A stretch of 64,000 nt of DNA from Simiduia litorea (GTDB lineage: Bacteria > Pseudomonadota > Gammaproteobacteria > Pseudomonadales > Cellvibrionaceae). The notes beneath the pieces were generated by a model. That model had not been told where the DNA came from. It made no database searches and saw nothing but the letters and a program-made list of their open reading frames with translations. The position numbers and the translations under genes are program-made. The first letter of the stretch is position 1. Each line of letters begins with the position of its first letter. This document shows, piece by piece, positions 1 to 9,381 of the stretch. The DNA lies in assembly GCF_042853465.1 (NCBI RefSeq), contig NZ_AP031497.1, positions 3,596,001-3,660,000 of the forward strand. The letters are read 5' to 3'.

Positions 1-433
1 ACAGCACTTCCACCTGATCCGGGTTGCGCGGCGACGGGCCTTGCACCTCGAAATCAATAGCCACTTCTTCAAGCGGGTACGGGATGTATTGATCGGCTTC
101 TAAGGAAATTTGCGTTTCCATAGCATCGTCGGAGAGCCCAGACGGCATTTCGATCAATTTGGTGATGACCGCAGAACCGGCTACAGCAACCGCTGCAAAC
201 TGAGTTTTGCATTTAGCCTGCTGCGCGACCTTCTTGATCACATCGGCCACCACTTCCACATCGGCGATATTTTTCTCCGATACGGCATTCGGCGGCAGCG
301 CCCGCACAGCGTAGCTTTCAACGCGGTATCGCTCACCCTGACGGGAGAGCTCAAGTAACTTGACCGACGTGGAACTAATATCCAGGCCGATTACCGGTTT
401 TGTCTTTTTCTCGAGAAATCCCAAAATTCCCAT
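1..433 (-). CDS. pilM: Type IV pilus assembly protein PilM (partial, C-terminus off window)
   Basis: This is the first 144 codons of an actin-like ATPase of the type IV pilus inner-membrane alignment complex, where PilM binds the cytoplasmic tail of PilN. The N-terminus reads MGILGFLEKKTKPVIGLDIS, followed by SSTSVKLLEL, the typical phosphate-1 motif of the PilM/FtsA fold. The gene diverges from the penicillin-binding protein 1A gene, the standard gammaproteobacterial arrangement (pilMNOPQ opposite mrcA/ponA). The ATG is at 433-431. The rest of the gene and pilNOPQ would lie left of the window. Confidence 0.93.
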   Translation of the reverse strand, partial: MGILGFLEKKTKPVIGLDISSTSVKLLELSRQGERYRVESYAVRALPPNAVSEKNIADVEVVADVIKKVAQQAKCKTQFAAVAVAGSAVITKLIEMPSGLSDDAMETQISLEADQYIPYPLEEVAIDFEVQGPSPRNPDQVEVL

Positions 434-532
434 TTTCCTATCAATTTCCGTAACTTACAGACAAGTTATGTTATAGCACTTTAACTTAAGCCTGCAACAA
501 TAGTGGCAATATGTAAAGCCCGTAAAAGCCCG

Positions 533-538
533 TATAAT
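533..538 (+). promoter_or_regulatory. Perfect -10 box for the PBP1A gene
   Basis: TATAAT occurs at 533-538. It overlaps an ATG at 537 that would open the longest version of the downstream frame. Transcription from this box would begin near 545, so the ATG at 537 cannot be used and the ATG at 579 is the better start. No convincing -35 hexamer is visible at the usual spacing. Confidence 0.5.
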
Positions 539-578
539 GGCGGGCAAATTGACAAGGCCACCTAAGCTACTAATTCCT

Positions 579-3107
579 ATGGAAAAAATATCCAAGAACT
601 ACCGCACAGTTCGCCTAATTTGCTGGCTACTACTGGCCGGAATCAGCGCCACAGCCCTCTCGACAGGCGGGCTTTACCTTTATCTCAGTCCAAAACTACC
701 CTCTGTTGAGGCGCTTAGGCAGATAAAATTCCAAACGCCGCTGCGCATTTACTCCGCGGACGGCAAGCTTATTGGTGAGTTTGGCGAGAAGCGGCGCAGC
801 CCCATTCGCTACGATCAGATACCTCAAGCTTATATCGACGCCATACTCGCCGCCGAAGACGACCAATTCTACAAACATCACGGCGTGTCCATTAAAGGAC
901 TTTTGAGAGCAGCTTCACAAATATTGCAAACAGGCCAGATTCAAGGGGGGGGGAGCACCATCACAATGCAGGTGGCGCGCAATTTCTTCCTCACCTTTGA
1001 TCAAACCTTCCTGCGCAAAGCGAACGAAATTTTGCTGGCGATCAAAATTGAGAACGAGCTCTCAAAACCAGAAATTTTAGAGCTATACGTCAACAAAATT
1101 TACTTGGGCAATCGAGCCTACGGTATCGAGGCTGCGTCTCAAGTCTACTACGGTAAGAGCATAGACCAACTTAACCTCGCGCAACTGGCGATGATTGCGG
1201 GCCTGCCCAAGGCACCATCGCGTTTCAACCCCATCGCCAATCCGCCGAGGGCGACGATTCGACGAAACTGGATTCTCGGGCGCATGCTAGAGCTGGGTAA
1301 AATTGACCAAGCACAATATACCGAAGCCCTAAACACCCCGTTAAGCGCGCGCTTCCACGAGTTAGCACTGGACTTGAGTTCGCCTTATGTGGCCGAAGTC
1401 GCACGCCAACAGGTGATCGACTTTTACGGCGAAGACGCCTACAGCGACGGACTCAAGGTATACACCACCATCGATACCAAACTGCAGGAGACAGCTCAAA
1501 AGGCCGTGATTAGCGGGCTTCTCACCTACGATGCTCGACATGGCTACCGAGGGCCAGAAAAAACGATCAAACTCAATGAGGCCATTAGCGAGGCCCCAGA
1601 AAGAGATAAGGCTTACCTAGAAGAGCTGAGTAAAGTCCCTGTGCTCGGTGGGCTACACCCAGCCGTCATCACCGACGTGCTCGAACAAAGCGCCTCGGCA
1701 CTGCTCAGCGACGGCAAAAAAATCACCCTCGAGTGGGAGCAGGGCCTGGCAAGTGCGCAGCGCTACATCAATGAGGATCGCGTAGGCTCACCGCCTAGCA
1801 AAGCCAGTCAAATTCTAAGTGAGGGTGATTTGGTGAGGTTATTACCGCTCCCAGATCAACAGTGGCAATTATCGCAGGTGCCCGCGGCGCAATCGGCTTT
1901 GGTTGCACTTAACCCCGAAGATGGCGCCATTGTCTCGTTGGTCGGCGGCTTCGACTTTCGCCAAAGTCACTTCAACCGAGCGGTACAAGCTGAGCGCCAA
2001 CCTGGCTCGAGCTTCAAACCCTTTATCTATACCGCAGCACTGGAAAGCGGCTTTACACCAGCCACGCTGATCAATGATGCCCCCATCGTCTTCGAAGACG
2101 CCAGCCTCGAGGGCACTTGGCGTCCGGAAAATGACAGCGGCCAATTTTTAGGTCCAACCCGCATGCGCCAAGCGCTCTACCAATCGAGGAACCTAGTTTC
2201 AATTCGCATACTGCGCTCCATGGGCATCAGGCCCACTATCGAAAAAATGGCGCGCTTTGGTTTCGATACCAGCAAACTACCGCGCGATCTATCCTTGGCA
2301 TTGGGCAGCCACGCGGTTACCCCCCTGCAAATTGCCACCGGTTATGCCGTATTTGCCAACGGGGGCTTTCGCGTACAGCCCTATTTGGTGAAATCCATCG
2401 CCGATGTTAAGGGCGATATCATTTTTGAAGAAAACCCGCTGGTCGCCTGCCGCCTCTGCCCTGAACGACTAACAAGCCAACACGGCGTTGAAGCGGAAAT
2501 CGCAGAAAGCATCGAAGAAGAAGCCGAAACCCTGGACGATTTACTGGCACAAAGCGCACCTACGCCAACCTCATCCGAAGAAACAGTGAGCACCAAACCA
2601 CTGCGGCTGGCCAAGCGAATCCTCGATGAGAGAGACGCTTTTATCATCGACTCGATGCTGCGCGATGTGGTGAAAAAGGGCACGGGCAAAAAAGCCATGG
2701 CGCTAGGCCGCGATGATTTAGCGGGTAAAACCGGGACCACCAACGGCCCAAGGGACGCCTGGTTCTCCGGCTACAACCACCAATTAGTGGCCACGGCTTG
2801 GCTGGGCTTCGATCAAAACTTTAATTTAGGCCGGCGCGAATACGGTGGTTCAGCCGCGCTACCTGTGTGGATCGACTTCATGAGCGTCGCGCTCGACGGT
2901 ATGCCCGAAGCCCACCGCCGCCAGCCGGACGGCATTATCACCGTGCGTATTGACCCAAAAACTGGCAAACGCGCTCAGCCCGGCAGTAGCGGTGCGATAT
3001 TTGAAATTTTCAAAGCCGAGAACGCGCCGGAGGAATCCAACGGCATTCACTCACAACAAGAATCCTTGGACGATAGCGACGAGACGTTGCCGGAGGAGCT
3101 GTTTTAA
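579..3107 (+). CDS. mrcA: Penicillin-binding protein 1A, bifunctional transglycosylase/transpeptidase
   Basis: The 842-residue class A PBP polymerises and cross-links peptidoglycan on the periplasmic face of the inner membrane. An N-terminal membrane anchor (about residues 10-38) is followed by the GT51 domain with AAEDDQFYKHHG and GGSTITMQVARN. The transpeptidase domain has the catalytic SSFK (S477), SRN and KTGTTN (from K717). An OB-like insert lies between the two domains, as in PBP1A. The start at 579 is preferred because the upstream ATG at 537 overlaps the -10 box. The gene is divergent from pilM and convergent with the malic enzyme gene, with a shared terminator between them. The C-terminus is acidic and rich in Glu and Ser. 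Confidence 0.96.
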   Translation: MEKISKNYRTVRLICWLLLAGISATALSTGGLYLYLSPKLPSVEALRQIKFQTPLRIYSADGKLIGEFGEKRRSPIRYDQIPQAYIDAILAAEDDQFYKHHGVSIKGLLRAASQILQTGQIQGGGSTITMQVARNFFLTFDQTFLRKANEILLAIKIENELSKPEILELYVNKIYLGNRAYGIEAASQVYYGKSIDQLNLAQLAMIAGLPKAPSRFNPIANPPRATIRRNWILGRMLELGKIDQAQYTEALNTPLSARFHELALDLSSPYVAEVARQQVIDFYGEDAYSDGLKVYTTIDTKLQETAQKAVISGLLTYDARHGYRGPEKTIKLNEAISEAPERDKAYLEELSKVPVLGGLHPAVITDVLEQSASALLSDGKKITLEWEQGLASAQRYINEDRVGSPPSKASQILSEGDLVRLLPLPDQQWQLSQVPAAQSALVALNPEDGAIVSLVGGFDFRQSHFNRAVQAERQPGSSFKPFIYTAALESGFTPATLINDAPIVFEDASLEGTWRPENDSGQFLGPTRMRQALYQSRNLVSIRILRSMGIRPTIEKMARFGFDTSKLPRDLSLALGSHAVTPLQIATGYAVFANGGFRVQPYLVKSIADVKGDIIFEENPLVACRLCPERLTSQHGVEAEIAESIEEEAETLDDLLAQSAPTPTSSEETVSTKPLRLAKRILDERDAFIIDSMLRDVVKKGTGKKAMALGRDDLAGKTGTTNGPRDAWFSGYNHQLVATAWLGFDQNFNLGRREYGGSAALPVWIDFMSVALDGMPEAHRRQPDGIITVRIDPKTGKRAQPGSSGAIFEIFKAENAPEESNGIHSQQESLDDSDETLPEELF

Positions 3108-3114
3108 ACTGATG

Positions 3115-3142
3115 CAAAAAAGGGGCGAAAGCCCCTTTTTTA
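3115..3142. terminator. Bidirectional intrinsic terminator between mrcA and maeB
   Basis: A GGGGC-GAAA-GCCCC hairpin is flanked by an A-run on the left and a T-run on the right, so it can stop transcription from both convergent genes. The GAAA tetraloop is stabilising. Confidence 0.85.
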
Positions 3143-3166
3143 TTACCTACTCACACTACTGCTATT

Positions 3167-4450
3167 TCACTTTATATCCTGCAACCCGCGCAGTGGGTAA
3201 TGTGAAGGAAAGGGCAAATGAGCAACACCGGTATCCACCGCGGCTTGCGCCACCGCGGCCGCCACTCGGCCTAACAAGCGCTCATCAGTAGGTTTGGGGA
3301 TGATATATTCAGGCCCAAAACTCATGGCTGCGCCGCCGTAGGCCTTGCTGACATCGTCAGTTACGGTCTCTTTTGCAATGCTGCGAATAGCCTCAACGGC
3401 CGCTAATTTCATCGCCTCGTTGATGATGCGCGCGCGTACGTCCAGAGCGCCGCGAAACAAAAAAGGGAAACACAACACATTATTAACCTGATTCGGGTAG
3501 TCCGATCGGCCAGTCGCCATAATCAAATCTTGACGCACTTGGTGCGCCAACTCTGGGGCAATCTCAGGGTCGGGGTTAGAACAGGCAAACACAATTGGCT
3601 TAGCGGCCATTTTCGCCAGCTGCTCAGCACTCAATAAATTTGGGCCGGACACACCGAGGAACACATCAGCGCCGTCGATAGCATCATCGAGCGTGCGCAA
3701 ATGGGTTTTATTGGCAAACTGCGCTTTGTATTCATTGATATCATCGCGCCCGGCATGAATCACGCCCTTGCTATCAAGCATGGTGATATTTTCTCGCCGC
3801 GCGCCGGCCGATATCATTAGATTGCAGCAGGCGGTGGCCGCGGCCCCGGCCCCCAAACACACGATCCTGACTTCAGCGATGGATTTATGTTGTATTTCCA
3901 ACGCGTTCAACAAGCCCGCCGTGGTCACAATAGCGGTGCCGTGCTGATCGTCGTGAAACACTGGAATATCACACAGCTCTTTCAGTATCCGCTCAATCTC
4001 AAAGCACTCTGGCGCCTTGATATCTTCGAGGTTAATGCCTCCAAAACTGAGAGCTATATTGGCAACGGTATCGATAAAAGCCTGCGGGCTATCGGATGAC
4101 ACTTCCACATCGATGGAGTTAATGCCAGCAAAGCGTTTAAACAACAGGCACTTGCCTTCCATGACCGGTTTCGAGGCCAAAGGCCCTAAATTACCAAGGC
4201 CTAAAATTGCACTGCCATCAGAGATAACAGCGACAAGATTACCTTTACCGGTATATCGGTAGGCATTCTCTGGATCTCTCGCAATTTCGCGCACTGGCTC
4301 AGCCACACCGGGGCTGTAGGCTAATGATAAATCTTCCTGTGTTTCCGCAGGTTTGGACAACTCTATACTCAACTTTCCCGGAACCGGAAAAGCATGGTAA
4401 TCAAGTGCCGCTTTTTTGCGTGACTCTCGTGACGCTGTTGACTCTGACAT
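3167..4450 (-). CDS. maeB: Malic enzyme, short form (oxaloacetate-decarboxylating malate dehydrogenase)
   Basis: This enzyme converts malate to pyruvate and CO2 with reduction of NAD(P). Visible motifs are SLAYSPGVAEP, VISDGSAILGLGNLGP, HDDQHGTAIV and the Rossmann signature CLGAGAAATACCNL. At about 427 residues it is the short form, without the C-terminal phosphotransacetylase domain of the roughly 760-residue MaeB. The frame is open back to 4615, but that extension overlaps the next gene and does not resemble the family. Starts at 4450 (MSESTASRES) or 4465 fit family length. Neither has a strong Shine-Dalgarno sequence. Cofactor preference cannot be read from sequence alone. Confidence 0.93.
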   Translation of the reverse strand: MSESTASRESRKKAALDYHAFPVPGKLSIELSKPAETQEDLSLAYSPGVAEPVREIARDPENAYRYTGKGNLVAVISDGSAILGLGNLGPLASKPVMEGKCLLFKRFAGINSIDVEVSSDSPQAFIDTVANIALSFGGINLEDIKAPECFEIERILKELCDIPVFHDDQHGTAIVTTAGLLNALEIQHKSIAEVRIVCLGAGAAATACCNLMISAGARRENITMLDSKGVIHAGRDDINEYKAQFANKTHLRTLDDAIDGADVFLGVSGPNLLSAEQLAKMAAKPIVFACSNPDPEIAPELAHQVRQDLIMATGRSDYPNQVNNVLCFPFLFRGALDVRARIINEAMKLAAVEAIRSIAKETVTDDVSKAYGGAAMSFGPEYIIPKPTDERLLGRVAAAVAQAAVDTGVAHLPFPSHYPLRGLQDIK

Positions 4451-4569
4451 GGTTGCAACCGCCATTTTTTTTGTTTTTAATTGTTGTCTCTCGTAGGGAG
4501 CGCAAGGATACAGGCTTGCTATAGCCCCCTCAAGCAGACAGCCGGTGAGACCTAGATTGTTTCGAGGCA

Positions 4570-5346
4570 CTAATGCACGCGTATTGCATAAGGGGTACGC
4601 ACCTGCAGCTTCCAAGGTGCGTAGCCTTTTTGCAGATGATCGGATGTGTTAGAACGATCCACCACCCAGCCCTCAACCTCAACCTGACTCGCCACGCTAA
4701 AGCCAGATGGAAAATCGTTAAAAAAGCCGAGATCTTGTTTTTTAACTTGAATCGCTAACACACCGTCGAGCTCAAGCCAGTAATCACCAGCGCGGGTTTT
4801 AGTGATTTTAGAAACGGTGCCGCTAACCCGCTGAAACCCAGAGCGGGATAACTTTCCCGCTGCGATAGCTGGGTTTGTGGACCAAACACCCAATTTCGCA
4901 CTCTTTGACCCTGCTGCCACGCTGAAGTAACAAGCTGCTTGTGCCAAATTGGGTGGCACAGCAAGTGGCATAGCCAAGCCTTGGGCGAGTAGATCTTCCG
5001 CCAAACTTCGCCCAGAGCCATCCAACAGATGCGCCAACCAACGGCCATAGCGATCCTTGCGCTCGCGATCAAATACCAAAAACACATCATCGCGCGCACG
5101 CAACCAATGCGTAACGTAGGCTGTCGCCTCGCGTGCAAAAGCGTGATCACCGTCGCCCTTGTGATCTAACTCTGGCGCGTTGATATTAAGCAAGCGCACC
5201 TTGCGCCCATCCACCAATTGCACGGTATCGCCATCGTATACACGGGTCACCTTCACGGCGTCTAAACCTACGACAGCGGCGGACGTAAAGCAGCCCGCCC
5301 ACACCTCGCCCACCAACAACAGGTATAACAGTAAGAAAATCCGCAT
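4570..5346 (-). CDS. Secreted staphylococcal-nuclease-like (SNase) domain protein
   Basis: The 258-residue protein has a signal peptide (MRIFLLLYLLLVGEVWAG). An SNase/TNase fold follows: VTRVYDGDTVQLVDGRKVRL, LLNINAPEL, then DRERKDRYGRWLAHLL, which carries the conserved catalytic Arg/Glu region. The C-terminal ~80 residues look like an extra OB-type domain (SGTVSKITKT, YWLELDG). It is probably a periplasmic or envelope nuclease. It lies between rpmE and the malic enzyme gene, all on the minus strand, and ends about 120 nt before the malic enzyme start. Confidence 0.85.
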   Translation of the reverse strand: MRIFLLLYLLLVGEVWAGCFTSAAVVGLDAVKVTRVYDGDTVQLVDGRKVRLLNINAPELDHKGDGDHAFAREATAYVTHWLRARDDVFLVFDRERKDRYGRWLAHLLDGSGRSLAEDLLAQGLAMPLAVPPNLAQAACYFSVAAGSKSAKLGVWSTNPAIAAGKLSRSGFQRVSGTVSKITKTRAGDYWLELDGVLAIQVKKQDLGFFNDFPSGFSVASQVEVEGWVVDRSNTSDHLQKGYAPWKLQVRTPYAIRVH

Positions 5347-5434
5347 CGTCAGCCCTCGGCTTGCATATGACTTGAGCTTAAACCAAATCGGGCGTGTATT
5401 GTTTCAAGCACAAGCCCACAAAACCAACAGGCAC

Positions 5435-5463
5435 AAAAAAGCCGCGACTCGCGCGGCTTTTTC
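5435..5463. terminator. Intrinsic terminator after rpmE
   Basis: A GCCGCG/CGCGGC stem with a 5-nt loop is flanked by A6 on the left and T5 on the right. On the minus strand it ends the rpmE transcript 19 nt after the stop codon. Confidence 0.8.
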
Positions 5464-5481
5464 ACAACGTAAACGCTTAGC

Positions 5482-5697
5482 TTATTTGGCAGTGCCACGG
5501 CCAGCGAAACGCTTCTTGAAGCGGTCGATACGACCACCGGTGTCGGCAACTTTCTGCTTACCGGTGTAGAATGGGTGACATTCTGAACAGATATCAACGT
5601 GGAAGTCTTGACCCAGTGTTGAGGCTGTTTCGATTTTGTTACCGCAGCTGCAGCTTGCAACAACAGGTACGTAATTTGGATGGATATCAGCTTTCAT
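5482..5697 (-). CDS. rpmE: 50S ribosomal protein L31, zinc-binding form
   Basis: The 71-residue protein starts MKADIHPNYV, the family N-terminus. It is the zinc (C+) form: Cys16 and Cys18 (CSC) plus Cys37 and Cys40 (CSEC) form the metal site. The motif HPFYTGKQ is also present. The frame is open upstream to 5751, but those residues are not L31-like. The start at 5697 has GGGAAA upstream. The gene is divergent from priA, as in many gammaproteobacteria. Confidence 0.97.
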   Translation of the reverse strand: MKADIHPNYVPVVASCSCGNKIETASTLGQDFHVDICSECHPFYTGKQKVADTGGRIDRFKKRFAGRGTAK

Positions 5698-5861
5698 TTC
5701 GAAGTTTCCCAGTGTGTGCCGCCACCCGATCTTGTGCCGGGCACCGCACAAAGGTTAATGTTAGCGGTTTCAAGGATCGCGCATACTACCAGAATCCATC
5801 CGCCTGACAAGCGCTATTGTGTAATTTTTCAACAGGTCGCCACGGCGCAAAACCCTCTTTC

Positions 5862-8057
5862 ATGCTAGAACACACCATCATCCGCGTCGCTGTGCCAAGC
5901 CCATTGCGGCGCCAGTTCGACTATTTATTCCCCCACACCTTTGGCTCTGCTGTGCCTGGTCAACGGGTACAAGTGGCTTTCGGCCAGCAACAATTGATAG
6001 GTATCATTACCGAGCTACCCAAAAGCTCCGACCTACCGATAGATAAACTTAAGCCCGTATTGGCCTTGATCGACAGCCAACCCCTATTCGATGCAAGCCT
6101 ACTACAGCTATGTCTGTGGGCTGCCAACTATTATCAACACCCGGTTGGCGAAGTGCTGCATGCGGCACTGCCAGCGCTGTTGCGCGCCGGTGAACAAGCC
6201 AACTTGCCGACAGAGACCCGGTGGCAAATTACCGTGCAGGGCCTTGGCTTGCCGGAGGGCGCCCCCAAAGGCGCCAAAAAACAAGCCAACTTACTCACCT
6301 TTTTGCGCAATGGCGCCAGAACCCCAAGCGAAATCGAGCAAGCAGGCTTCAGTCGCGCCATTCTCAAGGCGCTTAGCGACAAGCAATTAGCCGAAGCCAT
6401 CGAAATAACCGAAACGCAGACTTTTAATGGCCCTCTTAGTGAGTTAGCGCTCACTTTAAACCCGGAGCAAAGCACCGCACTGAAAGCCATTAAACCCACT
6501 GGCTTTTCCACCAATCTATTGGATGGCGTAACCGGCAGCGGCAAAACAGAAGTTTATTTGCAAGCCATAGCCCAACAGTTGGAAGCAGGCCGGCAAGCCC
6601 TCGTACTCGTGCCAGAAATAGGTTTAACGCCGCAAACCGTCGCGCGCTTTCAGCGCCGCTTTCATGTGCCCGTGGGCATCTTGCATTCGGGCGTGGCCGA
6701 CGGCGGCAGAAACTCGGCTTGGCTACGCGCCAGAGCCGGCTTAGATCGCATTATTATCGGCACTCGCTCGGCCGTATTCACTCCACTAAAACACCCCGGT
6801 ATTATTATCGTCGATGAGGAGCACGATAACTCTTACAAACAACAGGAGGGCTTTCGCTACTCAGCCCGGGACCTCGCGGTTTACCGCGCCCATCAGCTGC
6901 GCATTCCTTTGCTCATGGGCAGCGCCACGCCGTCGCTAGAAACCCTTAGCAATGCCCGCAGCGGCCGCTATCAACACCTAAAGCTCACCCAGCAAGCGGC
7001 CAGCGCGCACAGCACAAAGGTCATAGCTATCGATATACGCGGCCAGTATTTGCAAGAAGGCCTTGCCAGCCAGAGCCTAGAAGCCATCAAAGGTGCAATA
7101 GCCAAGGGCGAGCAAGCACTGGTATTTATCAATCGACGGGGGTTTGCGCCGGTCATCATGTGCCATTTTTGCGGTTGGCAGGCAAAATGCCCACGCTGCG
7201 ATGCGCGCATGACGCTGCACCGCCAGCCCTACCACCTGCACTGTCACCACTGCGATCACCAGCGCCGAGTACCGCAGCAGTGCCCCGACTGCAAGGCACC
7301 AGAGTTACAGCACATTGGCCAAGGCACCGAGCGCACCGAGGAGTTTCTCAGCAAGCTACTACCCAGCACCCCCATCTTGCGCATAGACAGAGATTCCACT
7401 CGCTCGCACAAACAACTCAATAGCATGCTCGATCAAATTGCCACGGGCGAGCCCTGCGTCTTGGTGGGCACTCAAATGCTGGCCAAAGGGCACCACTTCC
7501 CTAAGGTGTCAACGGTTGTCATTTTAGAAGCCGATGGCGGTTTGTTTTCCGCCGATTTTCGCGCCACCGAAAAAATGGCCCAGCTCATTGTGCAAGTTGC
7601 CGGCCGCGCCGGCCGCGAAGCCTTACAAGGCCAAGTGTTCCTGCAAAGCCACCACACAGATCACCCCTATTTACAGCTGCTGCTCAATCAGGGTTACGCG
7701 GCCCTCGCCGATTGTTTACTGCGCGAGCGCCAAGTGGTGGAGCTACCGCCCTTCAGCGCTATGGTGCTGTTGCGCGCCGAATCGAAACGCCCGGAGAACG
7801 CGCTGGCGTTTTTACAACAAGCGCGCGCCAAAGCCGAAAGCCTACAGGCGCCCAGCCCACAATTTCGCTATTTGGGGCCGCTGCCGGCCAGCATGGAGAA
7901 GCGCCAGGATAGATTCCGCTTCTTACTGCAGTTGCAGGCCAGCTCTCGGGCACATTTACAACAATTCCTGCCCCAATGGCTGGCGCTAATTGAGCAAATG
8001 GCCTTGAGTAAACGGGTGCGCTGGAACCTAGACGTCGACCCTCAGGAAACCCATTAG
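5862..8057 (+). CDS. priA: Primosomal protein N' (replication restart helicase)
   Basis: This superfamily 2 3'-5' helicase reloads the replisome at stalled forks. It has 731 residues from the ATG at 5862. The N-terminal DNA-binding domain is followed by Walker A GVTGSGKT (about 222-229), the DEEH box (about 318-321) and the paired zinc-binding cysteine cluster (CHFCGWQAKCPRC, then CHHCDHQ and CPDC). The helicase C domain follows, with GTQMLAKGHHFP and QVAGRAGR. The longer frame from 5817 adds 15 residues not typical of PriA. In relatives such as Pseudomonas, argS often sits between priA and the SPOR gene. Here only 166 nt separate them. Confidence 0.96.
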   Translation: MLEHTIIRVAVPSPLRRQFDYLFPHTFGSAVPGQRVQVAFGQQQLIGIITELPKSSDLPIDKLKPVLALIDSQPLFDASLLQLCLWAANYYQHPVGEVLHAALPALLRAGEQANLPTETRWQITVQGLGLPEGAPKGAKKQANLLTFLRNGARTPSEIEQAGFSRAILKALSDKQLAEAIEITETQTFNGPLSELALTLNPEQSTALKAIKPTGFSTNLLDGVTGSGKTEVYLQAIAQQLEAGRQALVLVPEIGLTPQTVARFQRRFHVPVGILHSGVADGGRNSAWLRARAGLDRIIIGTRSAVFTPLKHPGIIIVDEEHDNSYKQQEGFRYSARDLAVYRAHQLRIPLLMGSATPSLETLSNARSGRYQHLKLTQQAASAHSTKVIAIDIRGQYLQEGLASQSLEAIKGAIAKGEQALVFINRRGFAPVIMCHFCGWQAKCPRCDARMTLHRQPYHLHCHHCDHQRRVPQQCPDCKAPELQHIGQGTERTEEFLSKLLPSTPILRIDRDSTRSHKQLNSMLDQIATGEPCVLVGTQMLAKGHHFPKVSTVVILEADGGLFSADFRATEKMAQLIVQVAGRAGREALQGQVFLQSHHTDHPYLQLLLNQGYAALADCLLRERQVVELPPFSAMVLLRAESKRPENALAFLQQARAKAESLQAPSPQFRYLGPLPASMEKRQDRFRFLLQLQASSRAHLQQFLPQWLALIEQMALSKRVRWNLDVDPQETH

Positions 8058-8125
8058 CCGGATAAGCTACCGCCGTCTCTCAGCAGCCACCCTCAATTCG
8101 CCTCTAGCAAGGGCGTCATGCATAG

Positions 8126-8171
8126 GGGCGCCGATCTGCGTGGCGCCCATATGCATGGCGCCCATGTGCAT
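8126..8171 (+). repeat. Hairpin and 15-bp tandem duplication between priA and the SPOR gene
   Basis: GGGCGCC at 8126-8132 can pair with GGCGCCC at 8142-8148. The unit GGCGCCCATATGCAT is then repeated once with one change (8142-8156 and 8157-8171). There is no T-run, so this is not a typical terminator. Confidence 0.5.
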
Positions 8172-8223
8172 GAAGCCAACATTCCTTTACAATGCCGGCC
8201 CACCTTTTGTTGTAATCAGAGCC

Positions 8224-8775
8224 ATGACCCAAGATTTCGCCAACCGCAAACGCCGCAAACAACCGAGTAAGAAAAAATCTGACGTACCCGGCTGGGTATG
8301 GCTATTCACCGGTGCAGTACTGGGCGCGTTCGTCATGTTTTTGGTGTATCTCTCCGATCAGCCGCCAAGCAAGGCCAAACCGGCAAAAGTTACCTCGGCA
8401 CCACAGGCAAAGGAGCCGGAAAAAGCCGTGCCCAAGCCGCGCTTCGACTTTTATAAGCTGCTGGAGGAAAGCGAAGTTGTGGTGGAAACGCCCGAAGAAA
8501 CACGCAAACAATTAGAGCAACAAAGCACCGACAAAGTGGAATATTTGCTACAGGTCGGCTCGTTTAGAAAATCCGAAGACGCCGACAGCGTCAGAGCCAA
8601 ACTGATTCTGCTTAACATGGATGCCAAAGTCGAAAAAGTCACAGTGAAAAGTGGTGAAACTTGGCACCGCGTTATTGTTGGCCCCTTCACCAACTCATCG
8701 GCTATGGCCAACGCGCGCAGCACCTTGGTATCCAATCGGTTCGACACACTGTTACTCAAGCGCAAAGCTGGCTAG
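8224..8775 (+). CDS. SPOR-domain cell-division protein, FtsN-like
   Basis: The 183-residue protein has a basic cytoplasmic tail (NRKRRKQPSKKK) and one transmembrane helix (about 22-45, WVWLFTGAVLGAFVMFLVYL). A Pro/Lys/Glu-rich periplasmic linker leads to a C-terminal SPOR domain (about 105-180; YLLQVGSF, KVTVKSGETWHRVIVGPF). SPOR domains bind denuded septal glycan. Its place just upstream of hslVU is conserved in pseudomonads and relatives, where this protein is annotated FtsN-like. The start at 8224 is chosen because the upstream frame consists of the intergenic repeats. Confidence 0.85.
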   Translation: MTQDFANRKRRKQPSKKKSDVPGWVWLFTGAVLGAFVMFLVYLSDQPPSKAKPAKVTSAPQAKEPEKAVPKPRFDFYKLLEESEVVVETPEETRKQLEQQSTDKVEYLLQVGSFRKSEDADSVRAKLILLNMDAKVEKVTVKSGETWHRVIVGPFTNSSAMANARSTLVSNRFDTLLLKRKAG

Positions 8776-8842
8776 GTTGAATTACCACTAAAGCACCCCC
8801 ACCTAGGAAGTTCACACTCAGCATTCATCTGAAGGACTTCCC

Positions 8843-9370
8843 GTGACAACCATTCTTTCTGTGCGCCGCAACGGCACCGTCGTGCTCGGCGGCGACGGCC
8901 AAGTTTCCCTTGGCAACACTGTCATGAAAGGCAATGCCCGCAAGGTCCGCCGCCTGTACAACAACCAAGTGTTAGCAGGCTTTGCCGGCGGCACTGCCGA
9001 TGCGTTCACCCTGTTCGAGCGCTTTGAAGCCAAACTTGAAGCCCACAACGGGCAGCTCGTCCGCGCCGCGGTAGAGCTGGCCAAAGATTGGCGCACCGAT
9101 CGCGCCCTGCGCCGGCTCGAAGCACTTCTCGCAGTGGCCGACAAAGACGCCTCGCTGATAATCACCGGCAACGGCGACGTGATACAGCCAGAAGATGACC
9201 TCATCGCCATCGGCTCTGGCGGCCCCTTCGCGCAAGCTGCGGCACGGGCACTGCTGGATAACACCGAGCTGGACGCCAAAACCATCGTCGAACAAGGCTT
9301 GCAAATAGCCGGCAGTATTTGCGTGTTTACCAATAACCACCTGACCATCGAAGAATTAAGCCAGAAGTAG
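8843..9370 (+). CDS. hslV: ATP-dependent protease subunit HslV
   Basis: The 175-residue proteasome-like peptidase forms two hexameric rings capped by HslU. The sequence starts (M)TTILSVRRNG. After Met removal, Thr1 is the N-terminal nucleophile, and GGDGQVSLGNTVMK and GFAGGTADAF are conserved. The start codon is GTG (8843-8845), preceded by a good GAAGGA Shine-Dalgarno. It lies 11 nt upstream of hslU and is certainly co-transcribed with it. Confidence 0.97.
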   Translation: MTTILSVRRNGTVVLGGDGQVSLGNTVMKGNARKVRRLYNNQVLAGFAGGTADAFTLFERFEAKLEAHNGQLVRAAVELAKDWRTDRALRRLEALLAVADKDASLIITGNGDVIQPEDDLIAIGSGGPFAQAAARALLDNTELDAKTIVEQGLQIAGSICVFTNNHLTIEELSQK

Positions 9371-9381
9371 CGAGCCCTATT

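Noticed and set aside
4755..5150. Minus-strand 131-codon frame within the SNase-like gene
   Set aside because: It overlaps the SNase gene in another frame. The SNase frame has a signal peptide and conserved motifs.
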